Of a stretch of DNA of 64,000 nucleotides, positions 26,263 through 33,935 are shown one piece after another. Position 1 is the stretch's first letter. Each line of letters opens with the position of its first letter. The translations under genes and the position numbers were made by a program. The DNA lies in NCBI RefSeq assembly GCF_000715505.1, contig NZ_JHEH01000012.1, positions 37,765 to 101,764 on the forward strand, read 5' to 3'. The notes below the pieces were generated by a model that had not been told where the DNA came from, searched no databases, and was given only the letters and a program-made list of their open reading frames with translations. Source of the stretch: Thioclava dalianensis (GTDB lineage Bacteria > Pseudomonadota > Alphaproteobacteria > Rhodobacterales > Rhodobacteraceae).

Positions 26263-26895
26263 ATGACGGGACGCATCATCACCTGCGAGGACGATATCGC
26301 CGAGGGCACGGCGGCTCTGTGCCGTGCCGAGCCGCGTTTTGTGCAGGTTTGCGCGCTGACAGGCCCATGGCCGTTGCGGCGGCGCGAGGATGGGTTTGCA
26401 GCGCTCCGCGATGCGATCATCGGCCAGCAGGTCTCGGTGGCGGCGGCCAATGCGATCCGCGACAAGGTGATCGCGGGCGGATTTGCCGCAGCCGAGGCGA
26501 TCGCGGCGGGGGGTGAAGAGGAGCTGCGTGCCTGCGGGCTGTCGCGCCAGAAGGTGCGCTATCTGCAAGCCTTAGCCGCGTCGGGTGTCGATTTCATGGG
26601 GTTGCGCGACTTACCCGACGAGGCCGTGTTTGACACACTTTTGCCGATCCCCGGGATCGGGCGCTGGACGGTCGAGATGTATCTGATCTTTGCGCTTGGG
26701 CGGCCGGATGTCTTTGCCGTCGATGATCTGGCTCTGGCCGAGAGCGCGCGGTTGCTCTTTGAGTTGCCTGAGCGTCCCAAGCGCAAGGATTTCAACGCTT
26801 TGTCCGCCCAGTGGTCGCCTTGGCGCGCGGTCGCGGCGCGCGGGCTTTGGGCCTATTACGCATATTGCAAGAAACGAGAAGGAGTGGCGCCATGA
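26263..26895 (+). CDS. DNA-3-methyladenine glycosylase II, HhH-GPD family
   Basis: A 210-residue AlkA-type glycosylase that removes alkylated bases in base-excision repair. The helix-hairpin-helix is LLPIPGIGRWTVEMY (about 127-141) and the catalytic aspartate is in VDDLAL about 18 residues later. It is shorter than E. coli AlkA because the N-terminal domain is lacking. The ATG at 26263 is preferred over a TTG at 26245. Its stop overlaps the esterase start (ATGA). Confidence 0.88.
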   Translation: MTGRIITCEDDIAEGTAALCRAEPRFVQVCALTGPWPLRRREDGFAALRDAIIGQQVSVAAANAIRDKVIAGGFAAAEAIAAGGEEELRACGLSRQKVRYLQALAASGVDFMGLRDLPDEAVFDTLLPIPGIGRWTVEMYLIFALGRPDVFAVDDLALAESARLLFELPERPKRKDFNALSAQWSPWRAVAARGLWAYYAYCKKREGVAP

Positions 26896-27554
26896 CACGC
26901 AAACTGGAGGCCGGACGCAAGGGGCCGCATTCGGGCAAAGTGACCTCGATCGTCGTGTTTCTGCACGGCTATGGGGCGGATGGGGCCGATCTCTTGGGGC
27001 TCGCCGATCCGCTGGGGCCGCATCTGCCCGATACGCTTTTCGTGGCCCCTGACGCGCCGGAGCCGTGCAAATCGAGCCCGATGGGGCGGCAATGGTTTCC
27101 GATCCCATGGCTCGACAATTCCACTGAAGAGGCCGCGGCTCAGGGGCTTTCGATGGCGGCGCGCGATGTCGATGCCTTCTTGGATGATTTGCTTGAGGAA
27201 CATGGGCTCGCGCCGTCGGATCTTGCCGTGATCGGCTTTTCGCAAGGCACGATGACGGCGCTGGAAGTGCTGCCGCGGCGATCTGCCCCAGTCGCGGGGC
27301 TGGTCGCGTTCTCGGGCCGTTTGCTGCGCCCCGAAGCGCTTGCGAAAGAGGTGCGCAGCAAGCCTCCGGTTTTGCTTGTGCATGGCGATCAGGACCCGGT
27401 TGTGCCGTTCGAGGATATGTCCAAAGCCGGCAATGCGCTCGTAGCCGCCGGGTTTGAGACCTATGGCCATGTGATGGAGGGAACGGGGCATGGGATTGCG
27501 CCCGATGGGTTGCAGGTCGCGCTGTCGTTTCTGCGCGAGCGTTTGCCGCGTTAA
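26892..27554 (+). CDS. Phospholipase/carboxylesterase family hydrolase
   Basis: A 220-residue alpha/beta hydrolase of the YpfH/carboxylesterase type. The oxyanion region is FLHGYGADGADL, the nucleophile is Ser in GFSQGT near 118, the acid is in HGDQDPVVP near 165 and the His is in GTGHGI near 197. It probably cleaves short acyl esters; the substrate is unknown. The start overlaps the glycosylase stop, so the two are translationally coupled. Confidence 0.87.
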   Translation: MTRKLEAGRKGPHSGKVTSIVVFLHGYGADGADLLGLADPLGPHLPDTLFVAPDAPEPCKSSPMGRQWFPIPWLDNSTEEAAAQGLSMAARDVDAFLDDLLEEHGLAPSDLAVIGFSQGTMTALEVLPRRSAPVAGLVAFSGRLLRPEALAKEVRSKPPVLLVHGDQDPVVPFEDMSKAGNALVAAGFETYGHVMEGTGHGIAPDGLQVALSFLRERLPR

Positions 27555-27727
27555 GCGGGCTGTGCGTCATCGCCATGTCATCTTGCAACGCTAAGGGTTT
27601 CGAGACGCGGCCATCGCGATATCAAGAGGCTTGCCAGATCGCGAACGCCAGATATAGTCATGCTTAAGGCAGGGGCGGACCCCGCCCCTGGGCCGAAAGC
27701 GGCAACAGGGCGAGGACGATTGATCCC

Positions 27728-28327
27728 ATGCTGGACGAGTGCGACAGGACTGATTTTCGAACGCAATTCACGCGCGACCCCGCAGCGCTGCGCAGACATC
27801 CCGCGCTTGTGCTCAACGCTGATTTCAGACCTCTCTCCTATTATCCGCTATCGCTTTGGCCGTGGCAGGAGGCGATCAAGGCGGTGTGTCTCGACCGGGT
27901 CCAGATCCTCGCGGAATATGACGAGGTGGTACGCAGCCAGCGGCAGGCCATCAAGATCCCCTCCGTCGTTGTGCTCAAAGATTATGTCCGACCCCAGAAG
28001 CGCGTGGCATTCACGCGCTTCAATCTTTTTCTGCGCGACGAATTTCAGTGCCAGTATTGCGGCGCCCGGGGGGATCTGACCTTTGATCACGTGATCCCGC
28101 GCTCGCGCGGTGGGGTGACGAGCTGGGAAAACGTGGTGGCCGCCTGTTCGCCCTGCAACCTGCGCAAGGCCAACAAGCCGCTGTCGCGCTCCGGGATGCA
28201 GCTGCAAAAGCCCGCACGCCGCCCGACACCGCAAGAGATGCACGCCATCGGGCGCCGCTTCCCGCCGGGCCATCTGCACGAAAGCTGGATGGATTTCCTT
28301 TACTGGGACACTGAGCTGGAAGCCTGA
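27728..28327 (+). CDS. HNH endonuclease domain protein
   Basis: A 199-residue protein of a type widespread in Rhodobacterales. It has two CxxC zinc knuckles (CQYC and CSPC) around the HNH core DHVIPRSRGG, residues about 105-150. The N-terminal part is VLNADFRPLSYYPLSLWPWQ. The cellular role of this single-copy family is not established. It is the last host gene before the prophage integrase, 123 bases away, so the attachment site may be in or just after it. Confidence 0.85.
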   Translation: MLDECDRTDFRTQFTRDPAALRRHPALVLNADFRPLSYYPLSLWPWQEAIKAVCLDRVQILAEYDEVVRSQRQAIKIPSVVVLKDYVRPQKRVAFTRFNLFLRDEFQCQYCGARGDLTFDHVIPRSRGGVTSWENVVAACSPCNLRKANKPLSRSGMQLQKPARRPTPQEMHAIGRRFPPGHLHESWMDFLYWDTELEA

Positions 28328-28450
28328 TAGCTCAAACCCCGGAAATTCCGTTATTTTTATGGGGTTTGCGTGGTTTGCCCTAGCGCGTCAAATGCCTTCT
28401 GCGGTATGTTTTGCGAAGTTCATTACGCACAAATTTCGCAGGAATTACGC
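28328..28450. other. Likely left prophage boundary region
   Basis: This is the only gap between the host HNH gene and the phage integrase, so attL is expected here or at the 3' end of the HNH gene. No tRNA gene is recognisable. The core site cannot be defined because the right end of the prophage is outside the window. The sequence is AT-richer than the flanks. Confidence 0.4.
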
Positions 28451-29428
28451 ATGGCGAGCATTCGAAAGAACGGCGACAAGTGGCGCGCGGAGGTATATCG
28501 GGCTGGGCAGCGTCGGTCAAAATCATTCCGCAGCAAGCGCGAAGCTCAGGATTGGGCGACACGTCAAGAAGTTCTTATTTTAGAAGGCGGTGGAGTGACC
28601 GGCGAGAAGATGACTCTGGCAGAGGCGACGCGCCGCTATGAGCTCGAGATCATGCCGCGTAAGACCAGCCGCTGGAACTCGCGCGGCTCGGAGCTGTCAA
28701 CGATCCGGATGATCCTGGCTGACGACTTGTCGCGCAAGAATGTCGCTCAGATTACGTCTGGGGATTTGGCTGCGTGGCGCGACCGACGGTTGCAGAGCGT
28801 TTCACCGGCCTCAGCGCAACGCTACATGAACACGTTGTCCTCGATCCTGTCGGCTTGCGAAAAGGACTGGCAGATCATCCCGACCAACCCGATGCGCCAA
28901 GTACGCAGGCCTCCAGCCTCAAGGCCGCGCAAGCGTCGGCCGACGCCCGAGGAAATGGAGCGGCTAGCGGTCGTGGGGGCTGATCTGAACATGGCGATGG
29001 GGCGCGCCTGGCATGCGTTCCTCTTCGCGATCGAGACCGGCATGCGCGCCAATGAGATTGCGATGATGGAATGGGTACATGTCGATCTTGAGCGGCGCGT
29101 GGTGCATGTGCCGCTGACGAAAAATGGCGAGCCGCGTGATGTGCCGCTCTCCAAGGAGGCGATGCGGCTGCTTCGTGCGTTGCCAGAGGCGGACCCGGTG
29201 TTCAATTTGGGCACCGGGCAAAAGCTGTCGAATAACTGGTACCAGTTGAGGGAGAAGGCGGGGGTGACTGGGCTGAACTTCCATGACTCGCGCCATGAGG
29301 CGATTACGCGGATCTCCCGTAAACTCGACGTTCTCGCCTTGGCCCGGATGGTCGGACACAAAAATATCCGCGAGCTGATGACCTATTACAACGAGACTGC
29401 GGATGAGCTGGCCAAGCGGCTGGACTAG
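28451..29428 (+). CDS. int: Phage tyrosine integrase
   Basis: A 325-residue tyrosine recombinase. The N-terminal arm-binding segment (MASIRKNGDKWRAEVYRAGQ) and SAM-like core-binding domain (about 60-150) precede the catalytic domain with Arg199 (GMRANEIA), His278 and Arg281 (HDSRH), and Tyr312/313 (MTYYNE). It integrates and excises the prophage by site-specific recombination. The ATG at 28451 gives the typical start; the frame from 28370 reads into the boundary. Its stop codon lies at the first base of the 180-bp direct repeat, and it is convergent with the early leftward operon. Confidence 0.93.
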   Translation: MASIRKNGDKWRAEVYRAGQRRSKSFRSKREAQDWATRQEVLILEGGGVTGEKMTLAEATRRYELEIMPRKTSRWNSRGSELSTIRMILADDLSRKNVAQITSGDLAAWRDRRLQSVSPASAQRYMNTLSSILSACEKDWQIIPTNPMRQVRRPPASRPRKRRPTPEEMERLAVVGADLNMAMGRAWHAFLFAIETGMRANEIAMMEWVHVDLERRVVHVPLTKNGEPRDVPLSKEAMRLLRALPEADPVFNLGTGQKLSNNWYQLREKAGVTGLNFHDSRHEAITRISRKLDVLALARMVGHKNIRELMTYYNETADELAKRLD

Positions 29429-29604
29429 CCCCGGACGTAAGTGACGTTTCCGATCCGCTTGGGGCCGATCTTGCCCAAGCGGGTCCAGGGGCGGACCGTT
29501 TGCCGCTGAACGCTAGCGCGCTCGGCATGGTCCTCGATCCGCTCCCATTCGTCGCGGTGCTTGATCGTGGCGCCACGAATAGACTCGCGCAGCACTGTGA
29601 TCTC
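29425..29604. repeat. Direct repeat, copy A (flanks the cargo island)
   Basis: An ungapped 180-base repeat of 32037-32216. Hand alignment gives 12 mismatches, about 93% identity. It begins with CTAG at the integrase stop and covers most of the small HTH gene. The constant offset is 2612 bases. Confidence 0.9.
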
Positions 29605-29622
29605 GGCACTCAGTACCTTCAT
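29425..29622 (-). pseudogene. Truncated, altered copy of the Xis-like HTH gene
   Basis: A 65-residue frame that duplicates the C-terminal two thirds of the protein at 32037-32279. The last 40 or so residues include HAERASVQRQTVRPWTRLGK, where the intact copy has TVRLWIRQGK. A proline in the recognition helix should break the fold, and the first 20 residues of the intact protein are lost. It begins five bases after the stop of the ImmA gene, so it could still be translated. It is probably a relic of the duplication that brought in the cargo island. Confidence 0.6.
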
Positions 29623-29627
29623 TGTGC

Positions 29628-30809
29628 TTACTTCAAGCTAATTTCAGGGCTTGTTTTCTGCTCTTTGACCTCCGAAAAGCTAACACCACAAAACTTTTCC
29701 ATGTCTTCCAGTGAGAGCTCCAGTTCGGAAACTAACTCATCCTTGCTTAATACTCCACTCTCGATGACAATTTTTGCAACCTTATTAAGTAGAATAGGCT
29801 CTTCAAAGGGCAATGCACCGTGACCCTTGTCTAAGGGCTCATTTGTCCTCCACTTCTTGTATTGGATTTGCTTGTACGCGTTCGTTACTTGCCGGTCATC
29901 GAAGATGCCTAAGTCCTTGCAGCGATATATCATTGCTTGAATCGAAGTTTTCCAGCGAGCCTTTAAGTCTACGAAGCTTTCTACGCGCGACGAATACACT
30001 TCATTGGGAAACGACCTTCGAGGTAGCAAAAAAGCTCCGGCAAAGCGGTTTGCCTCATCCTCAACTTTCTTTAGCGTTTCTTTGTTTTCAATGTCCTCTC
30101 GCCCAATCCCTCGATGTAAAACAATGTGTCCAAGCTCGTGACAAGCATCGTATCTCGCTCTTGCACCAGATTCCTTCTCTGACGCGAGAAAAATGAATGG
30201 TCGTGGGCCAGACCAAAACGAAAAGGCCTCGATCTTCTCATTCGGGATTTTATATCTCGCGATTATTATTCCCTTTGATTCTAATAGTCTAATGGTGTTC
30301 GAGATCGGCCCAAGACCCAAGCCAAACGCTCGTCTAGTTTCTTCAGCTGCATTCTCTAATTCTTCCTCAGTATAGAATTCGCCTCTTGGTTCGAAAGAGG
30401 GTAGGTCAACAGCTGGAAAGTTAGCCACTTTATCAAAGGCAAACGCGAAGCTAGAAAGCCAAGATGCGAATACATCGCAGGCTTGGTTTCTACGTTTCGT
30501 ATCAGGGCCGTTCTTTCTGAAGAAGTTCGCAGTAAGTCGACCGAACATAGGTCGATCTTCCTTGGTAAAAAAACCAATAGGCAGGGATAGTTCTTCAGAG
30601 ATTTTCCGTAAAATTGGCGGTTCAGGGCTTTTTTCGCCGATCTCGTAGTAGGAGATTGATTGGCGGCTGACGCCAACTCTCGACGCAAGCTCCGTTTGGG
30701 TCATTCGTGCAGCAATACGGCCTTCGGAAAGCCTCTCTGGAATCAAAAGCCGCCCTTCATTCCTGTGGGCGGCCAATGGAAATTCTAATATCTTATTATT
30801 AGTCGCCAT
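29628..30809 (-). CDS. XRE-family HTH plus ImmA/IrrE metallopeptidase protein
   Basis: A 393-residue two-domain protein. A Cro/C1-type HTH spans about residues 29-78 (RMTQTELASRVGVSRQSISY). A DUF955 zinc peptidase follows, with the motif HELGH at 224-228 and further ligand candidates in NRFAGAFLLP. Such proteins act as anti-repressors that cleave a phage-type repressor (ImmA) or as antitoxin-like halves of two-gene modules (COG2856 pairs). The gene overlaps the end of the preceding 214-residue gene by 11 bases. The region is AT-rich compared with the phage and host, and both genes appear to have one promoter. The cleaved target is unknown; the prophage repressor at 34614-34985 is one candidate. 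Confidence 0.85.
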   Translation of the reverse strand: MATNNKILEFPLAAHRNEGRLLIPERLSEGRIAARMTQTELASRVGVSRQSISYYEIGEKSPEPPILRKISEELSLPIGFFTKEDRPMFGRLTANFFRKNGPDTKRRNQACDVFASWLSSFAFAFDKVANFPAVDLPSFEPRGEFYTEEELENAAEETRRAFGLGLGPISNTIRLLESKGIIIARYKIPNEKIEAFSFWSGPRPFIFLASEKESGARARYDACHELGHIVLHRGIGREDIENKETLKKVEDEANRFAGAFLLPRRSFPNEVYSSRVESFVDLKARWKTSIQAMIYRCKDLGIFDDRQVTNAYKQIQYKKWRTNEPLDKGHGALPFEEPILLNKVAKIVIESGVLSKDELVSELELSLEDMEKFCGVSFSEVKEQKTSPEISLK

Positions 30810-31443
30810 TATCCCGCCGCCACTTTTCGATTTGTTCTTTTAGAAGGTTCATCTCATCCAAAATATCATCTGTATGTTCAGGAGCGGGCCTGTCGTCCTC
30901 GACTAGGTGGGGGATATCCAAAAGGTTGGTTGAGCGCCAATTGAATTTGGTTTTCGAGTCCGACGCAGGGATGCCAAAGTGTGCGAAGTTCAGAGATTTA
31001 TGTCCATGAATGAGCAGAATGTGAGGAAGTCCGCTAATTTCTGGCGCTTTGAACTCTGGAAGGTCAAAGGAACCCTGATTGTTCAAACGTGCATTCTCCC
31101 TGAACACAACATTTCTTGGTTGTATCGTAGGATCTGCTGTCTGGCTGACAGTCGCAATAGAGTGAGCAAATCGCATTTCTAAATAGCGACCTGTTGGCTT
31201 CGCAAAAGGCTTCCACCTGTAATCACAAGTGATTGAACCATTTTCGATAGCTGTAACCAGCTGTTTGTCAACAGCCCATGCAATCAAACGCCCGCGGTTG
31301 TCTTCGGCAGATTCAACCTGAAGCATTGGCGTGTCCTTCACCAACTCTGCGACTGCTGCGTACGCAGTACGGAGTACGGTTGGGAACACAGACCATTCAC
31401 GCCTGAGTATCTGATCTTGAACAAAATCTTCTTCGATTGGCAT
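30799..31443 (-). CDS. Unknown protein, partner of the XRE-ImmA gene
   Basis: A 214-residue soluble protein I do not recognise. The middle (GSITCDYRWKPFAKPTGRYL, then AHSIATVSQTAD) and the C-terminal acidic/charged tail (LVEDDRPAPEH, EQIEKWRRDNGD) give no catalytic signature to me. It is the first gene of a two-gene AT-rich transcript, ending 11 bases inside the XRE-ImmA gene. By analogy with COG2856-type modules it could be a toxin or effector held in check by the downstream protein. That is inference from context only. Confidence 0.75.
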   Translation of the reverse strand: MPIEEDFVQDQILRREWSVFPTVLRTAYAAVAELVKDTPMLQVESAEDNRGRLIAWAVDKQLVTAIENGSITCDYRWKPFAKPTGRYLEMRFAHSIATVSQTADPTIQPRNVVFRENARLNNQGSFDLPEFKAPEISGLPHILLIHGHKSLNFAHFGIPASDSKTKFNWRSTNLLDIPHLVEDDRPAPEHTDDILDEMNLLKEQIEKWRRDNGD

Positions 31444-31477
31444 TTATGGTCCTTGCTTGCACTGGCAGCCTCGCAAC

Positions 31478-31506
31478 CATATCGGAAAAAAATTACAATT
31501 TGTCAA
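31478..31506 (-). promoter_or_regulatory. Promoter of the cargo-island gene pair
   Basis: On the minus strand, TTGACA (31501-31506), a 17-base spacer and GATATG (31478-31483), 35 bases upstream of the ATG at 31443. The perfect -35 and correct spacing suggest that the cargo genes are transcribed independently of the prophage, as in moron genes. Confidence 0.6.
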
Positions 31507-31715
31507 CCGAAATATTCCTGAGAGCGACCTTTGGTTGCTCTTTTGAGGTGTTGCGCGTTGTCGTTCAGGCGTCAGTGTCTAAGACTTGCTTGGCGTGGCT
31601 ACGGGGAGCTAGTGGGGCCGTTGCCCTGACTTGTTTTCATCTTGCCGTCTGCGATCGCGTCGATCGACAAGCGAAGATCAATCGTGTCGGCTAAGTTTCG
31701 CAGCCTTTTGCTTCT

Positions 31716-31955
31716 TTATGGGCCGCCTATTCTCGCCGTACCTGCATCTACTACGGAGTATCCGGGCATTTCCCTACGAGCCATGGCCTTCGCTTCCTCG
31801 AGGCTTTCTGCCACTACAAACATTGTTTGTCCCAAAGAGCCGTTCTTTGCCGCGTTGGTCGCATCTTTGGTGGGTGTGCCTGATCCATGGTACGATGCCC
31901 AAAGCGCTTCTTTGCCTTTCGTTACTAGGCTTACTTTGTAGTTTGACTTAACCAT
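31716..31955 (-). CDS. Small protein of unknown function in the cargo island
   Basis: A 79-residue protein (MVKSNYKVSLVTKGKEALWA) preceded by a perfect AGGAGG five bases before its ATG, so it is probably expressed. It has a possible beta-alpha pattern, with a later segment TMFVVAESLEEAKAMARREM. No family is recognised. It lies upstream of the two-gene module on the same strand, inside the direct-repeat-flanked island. A 272-base gap follows before the 214-residue gene, holding its promoter and otherwise nothing I recognise. Confidence 0.65.
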   Translation of the reverse strand: MVKSNYKVSLVTKGKEALWASYHGSGTPTKDATNAAKNGSLGQTMFVVAESLEEAKAMARREMPGYSVVDAGTARIGGP

Positions 31956-32036
31956 CTTGGCCTCCTGTGTCTCGTACCACGCATAACACAGGATTGTTCT
32001 TGAAAGGTTAACGGGTGGTAGGGGGGGGATTCCTCG

Positions 32037-32216
32037 CTAGCCCCGGACGTAAGTGACGTTTCCGATCCGCTTGGAGTCGATCTTGCCCTGGCGGATCCAG
32101 AGACGGACCGTTTGCCGCTGAACGCCAGCGCGCTCGGCATGGTCCTCGATCCGCTCCCATTCGTCGCGGGGCTTGATCGTGGCGCCACGAATTGCCTCGC
32201 GCAGCGCTGTGATCTC
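32037..32216. repeat. Direct repeat, copy B (flanks the cargo island)
   Basis: Partner of 29425-29604, offset 2612 bases, 12 mismatches in 180. It lies inside the complete small HTH gene. The two copies bound the AT-rich island 29605-32036. Confidence 0.9.
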
Positions 32217-32279
32217 AGCGCGCAGGCCGTCCAGCTCGTCGGTTCCGATCATGACCATCATGCGGGGTTGTTCACCCAT
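32037..32279 (-). CDS. Excisionase/AlpA-like small HTH protein, complete copy
   Basis: An 80-residue protein. The N-terminal half is helical (LRAEITALREAIRG), and the C-terminal half resembles an HTH_17/MerR-like excisionase domain: HAERAGVQRQTVRLWIRQGK, then a conserved end KRIGNVTYVRG. Such proteins bind DNA near attachment sites to direct excision, which fits its original place next to the integrase. It is the last gene of the leftward early operon and overlaps the gene before it by eight bases. Its C-terminal two thirds are duplicated beyond the cargo island. Confidence 0.65.
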   Translation of the reverse strand: MGEQPRMMVMIGTDELDGLRAEITALREAIRGATIKPRDEWERIEDHAERAGVQRQTVRLWIRQGKIDSKRIGNVTYVRG

Positions 32280-32523
32280 GGCTCATCTCCTCTGACAGTG
32301 CCGCTGTGTGTTGTTGAGTAGCGGTGCTTTGGGGCTCGTTTGCTTTCGCGGCGAACCCTAGCTCCCGCTCGAGCGTTTCGACGTCGACGCCATGGCTGCG
32401 GGCCGCAGCGCGCAGGGGGCCTGCACGATCAGAGCTCAGTAGAACCCCACCGGGCGTGTGCAGCGCGGCTTCCTTGGCGCGTCGGGCGTAGTCGGCCATG
32501 GCTAGGATCAAGGCGCGGTCCAT
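32272..32523 (-). CDS. Hypothetical phage early protein
   Basis: An 83-residue protein (MDRALILAMADYARRAKEAA), mainly helical, with no motif I recognise. It overlaps the start of the HTH gene and is overlapped at its own start by the end of the DUF2312 gene (single shared base), so it belongs to the leftward operon. Function unknown. Confidence 0.6.
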   Translation of the reverse strand: MDRALILAMADYARRAKEAALHTPGGVLLSSDRAGPLRAAARSHGVDVETLERELGFAAKANEPQSTATQQHTAALSEEMSHG

Positions 32524-32942
32524 TAGTCCATCCCCAAGGCGGATTTATAGAGGTCGAGGATCGCTTCCTCTTCGGCCACATCGTCCTTGTCGCGCTTGCG
32601 CAGGGCGATAAGCTTCTTGAGCACCTTGGTGTTGTAGCCGCGCGCCTTAGCCTCGGACATGATGTCCTTTTGCTGATCGGCGATGTCCTTTTTCTCGGCC
32701 TCAAGGCTTTCGAATTGCTCGATGAACTGGCGCAACTCTTCGGCGGCAACGCTATAGGCGCCATCAGCTGCTTTCTGGAAATCGGGGTCGTGTTTCATCG
32801 GTGGTTTCCCTTCCAATTTGCGGATCGTCTCGGCGGCGCGCTTCATCTGGTCGAGGCTGATCGGGCCGGAGGTGACGGTCTTGCCATCTGCGCCCTTGGT
32901 GCTGATCGAGAGCGTCGGCGCGATATCTGCCGCGCCCATCAT
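32523..32942 (-). CDS. DUF2312 protein (GapR-like nucleoid-associated)
   Basis: A 139-residue protein. The C-terminal 75 residues match DUF2312/GapR, with a coiled helix (LRQFIEQFESLEAEKKDIAD), then ALRKRD and the ending EEEAILDLYKSALGM. In Caulobacter, GapR binds overtwisted AT-rich DNA and supports replication. An additional N-terminal extension of about 50 residues (SISTKGADGKTVTSG) is unlike cellular GapR. It is coupled to the NYN gene by a four-base overlap. In a phage it may help replication or manage host nucleoid proteins; this is inference. Confidence 0.8.
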   Translation of the reverse strand: MMGAADIAPTLSISTKGADGKTVTSGPISLDQMKRAAETIRKLEGKPPMKHDPDFQKAADGAYSVAAEELRQFIEQFESLEAEKKDIADQQKDIMSEAKARGYNTKVLKKLIALRKRDKDDVAEEEAILDLYKSALGMD

Positions 32943-33484
32943 GCCGCCGCGCTGTCGCGCGGCTTGCGGGCGATCTCGTTGCGGAGCGTGTCGATCTCGA
33001 TGAACGCATCGGCCTGCCGACGCAGCTCGTCGGAAATCATCGGGGGCTGAGTGCGGATGCTCGAGATCACGGTGACCCGCGTTCCGCGCTCTTGCAGGAA
33101 GGCCACAAGAGGAACGAAATCGCGATTGCCGCTGAAGATCACCGCATGCGCGATGGACGGGGCCAGTTTCATCGCCTCTACGGCCAGTTCAATATCCGTG
33201 TTGCCCTTGATCCGCTTGCGCCCATCGTCGCCCTCGAAGACGCGGGCGGGCTTGGTCACCACGTTCCAGCCGTTGTATTGCATCCAGTCGATCAGGGGGC
33301 GGATCGCGACGTGTTCGTCGGACTCGGCAAGCGTGGTGAAGTAGCTGGCGCGGAGGAGGCGACCCTTGCTTTGAAAGACATCGAGCAGGCGCTTGAAATC
33401 CACGTCGAATTGAAGCGACCGGGCTGTGTAGTAAAGGTTCTGGCCGTCAACAAAGAGTGCCAGAGACTCGTCGTGATAAAACAT
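32939..33484 (-). CDS. NYN (LabA-like) domain protein, predicted nuclease
   Basis: A 181-residue NYN/PIN-like protein. Conserved acidic residues lie in LFVDGQNLYY (about 10-19), GNTDIELAV (about 92-100) and FSGNRDFVPLV (about 117-127), the usual metal-binding pattern of the fold. These proteins are predicted RNases or DNases. The start at 33484 is fixed by AGGAG eight bases upstream; the longer frame lacks a binding site. It is in the leftward early operon before DUF2312. It might act on host RNA or as a superinfection factor, not shown. Confidence 0.85.
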   Translation of the reverse strand: MFYHDESLALFVDGQNLYYTARSLQFDVDFKRLLDVFQSKGRLLRASYFTTLAESDEHVAIRPLIDWMQYNGWNVVTKPARVFEGDDGRKRIKGNTDIELAVEAMKLAPSIAHAVIFSGNRDFVPLVAFLQERGTRVTVISSIRTQPPMISDELRRQADAFIEIDTLRNEIARKPRDSAAA

Positions 33485-33492
33485 GAATTCTC

Positions 33493-33765
33493 CTAACGTT
33501 GATTGAAAATGCGGCCTGCCCAGGCATCGAACTCGGTGCATAGGCGCTCGAAGCGGTCCTGGGCGTCGCGGTTCCAGTCGAGCTCGCGGCGGCTGGTGAC
33601 CTTACAGCAGGTGCGCAGGTATTCTGCCGCTGCGCTGGCTTGGAAGCTGTGGCCCGGAAAGCCGCAGCGGATGGCTGCGAAGCGCTGAAACTGTGGGTCG
33701 TTGCACAAGATCCCGGCCCGTTGTGCTGCGGGGCGCGTGGCGGGGGCTGATGGGGCTCCGCTCAT
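33493..33765 (-). CDS. Hypothetical phage early protein
   Basis: A 90-residue protein (MSGAPSAPATRPAAQRAG), with two cysteines early in the body and a charged C-terminus (RFERLCTEFDAWAGRIFNQR). The start at 33765 is chosen because it overlaps the stop of a 57-residue membrane-protein gene (ATGA); an ATG at 33780 is possible. No family recognised. Part of the leftward early operon. Confidence 0.6.
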   Translation of the reverse strand: MSGAPSAPATRPAAQRAGILCNDPQFQRFAAIRCGFPGHSFQASAAAEYLRTCCKVTSRRELDWNRDAQDRFERLCTEFDAWAGRIFNQR

Positions 33766-33935
33766 TGCAGTGCCCACCATATGAGTGCCGTCCAAACTGC
33801 AGCACCACCGATGACCCCGGGGCCGATCCACCAGCCGTGGGGGAAAGAGCCGTCGAGGGTCCGCTTGCGCGAACACCTCGACGCAGTGGAGCCGGTTTCA
33901 TACGGCAGGGGGGGAAGGGTATGCGCTTTCATCAT
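33762..33935 (-). CDS. Small single-span membrane protein
   Basis: A 57-residue protein starting MMKAHTLPPLPYETG and ending in a hydrophobic segment (WWIGPGVIGGAAVWTALIWW). Both ends overlap neighbours by four bases in ATGA arrangement, and the 166-base interval would otherwise be empty, which supports it being real. It could be a membrane-anchored immunity or superinfection-exclusion peptide; this is only suggested by position in an early operon. Confidence 0.6.
   Translation of the reverse strand: MMKAHTLPPLPYETGSTASRCSRKRTLDGSFPHGWWIGPGVIGGAAVWTALIWWALQ

Noticed and set aside
28328..28450. A tRNA remnant as prophage attachment site
   Set aside because: No acceptor or T-arm pattern can be folded there; the attachment core stays unknown.
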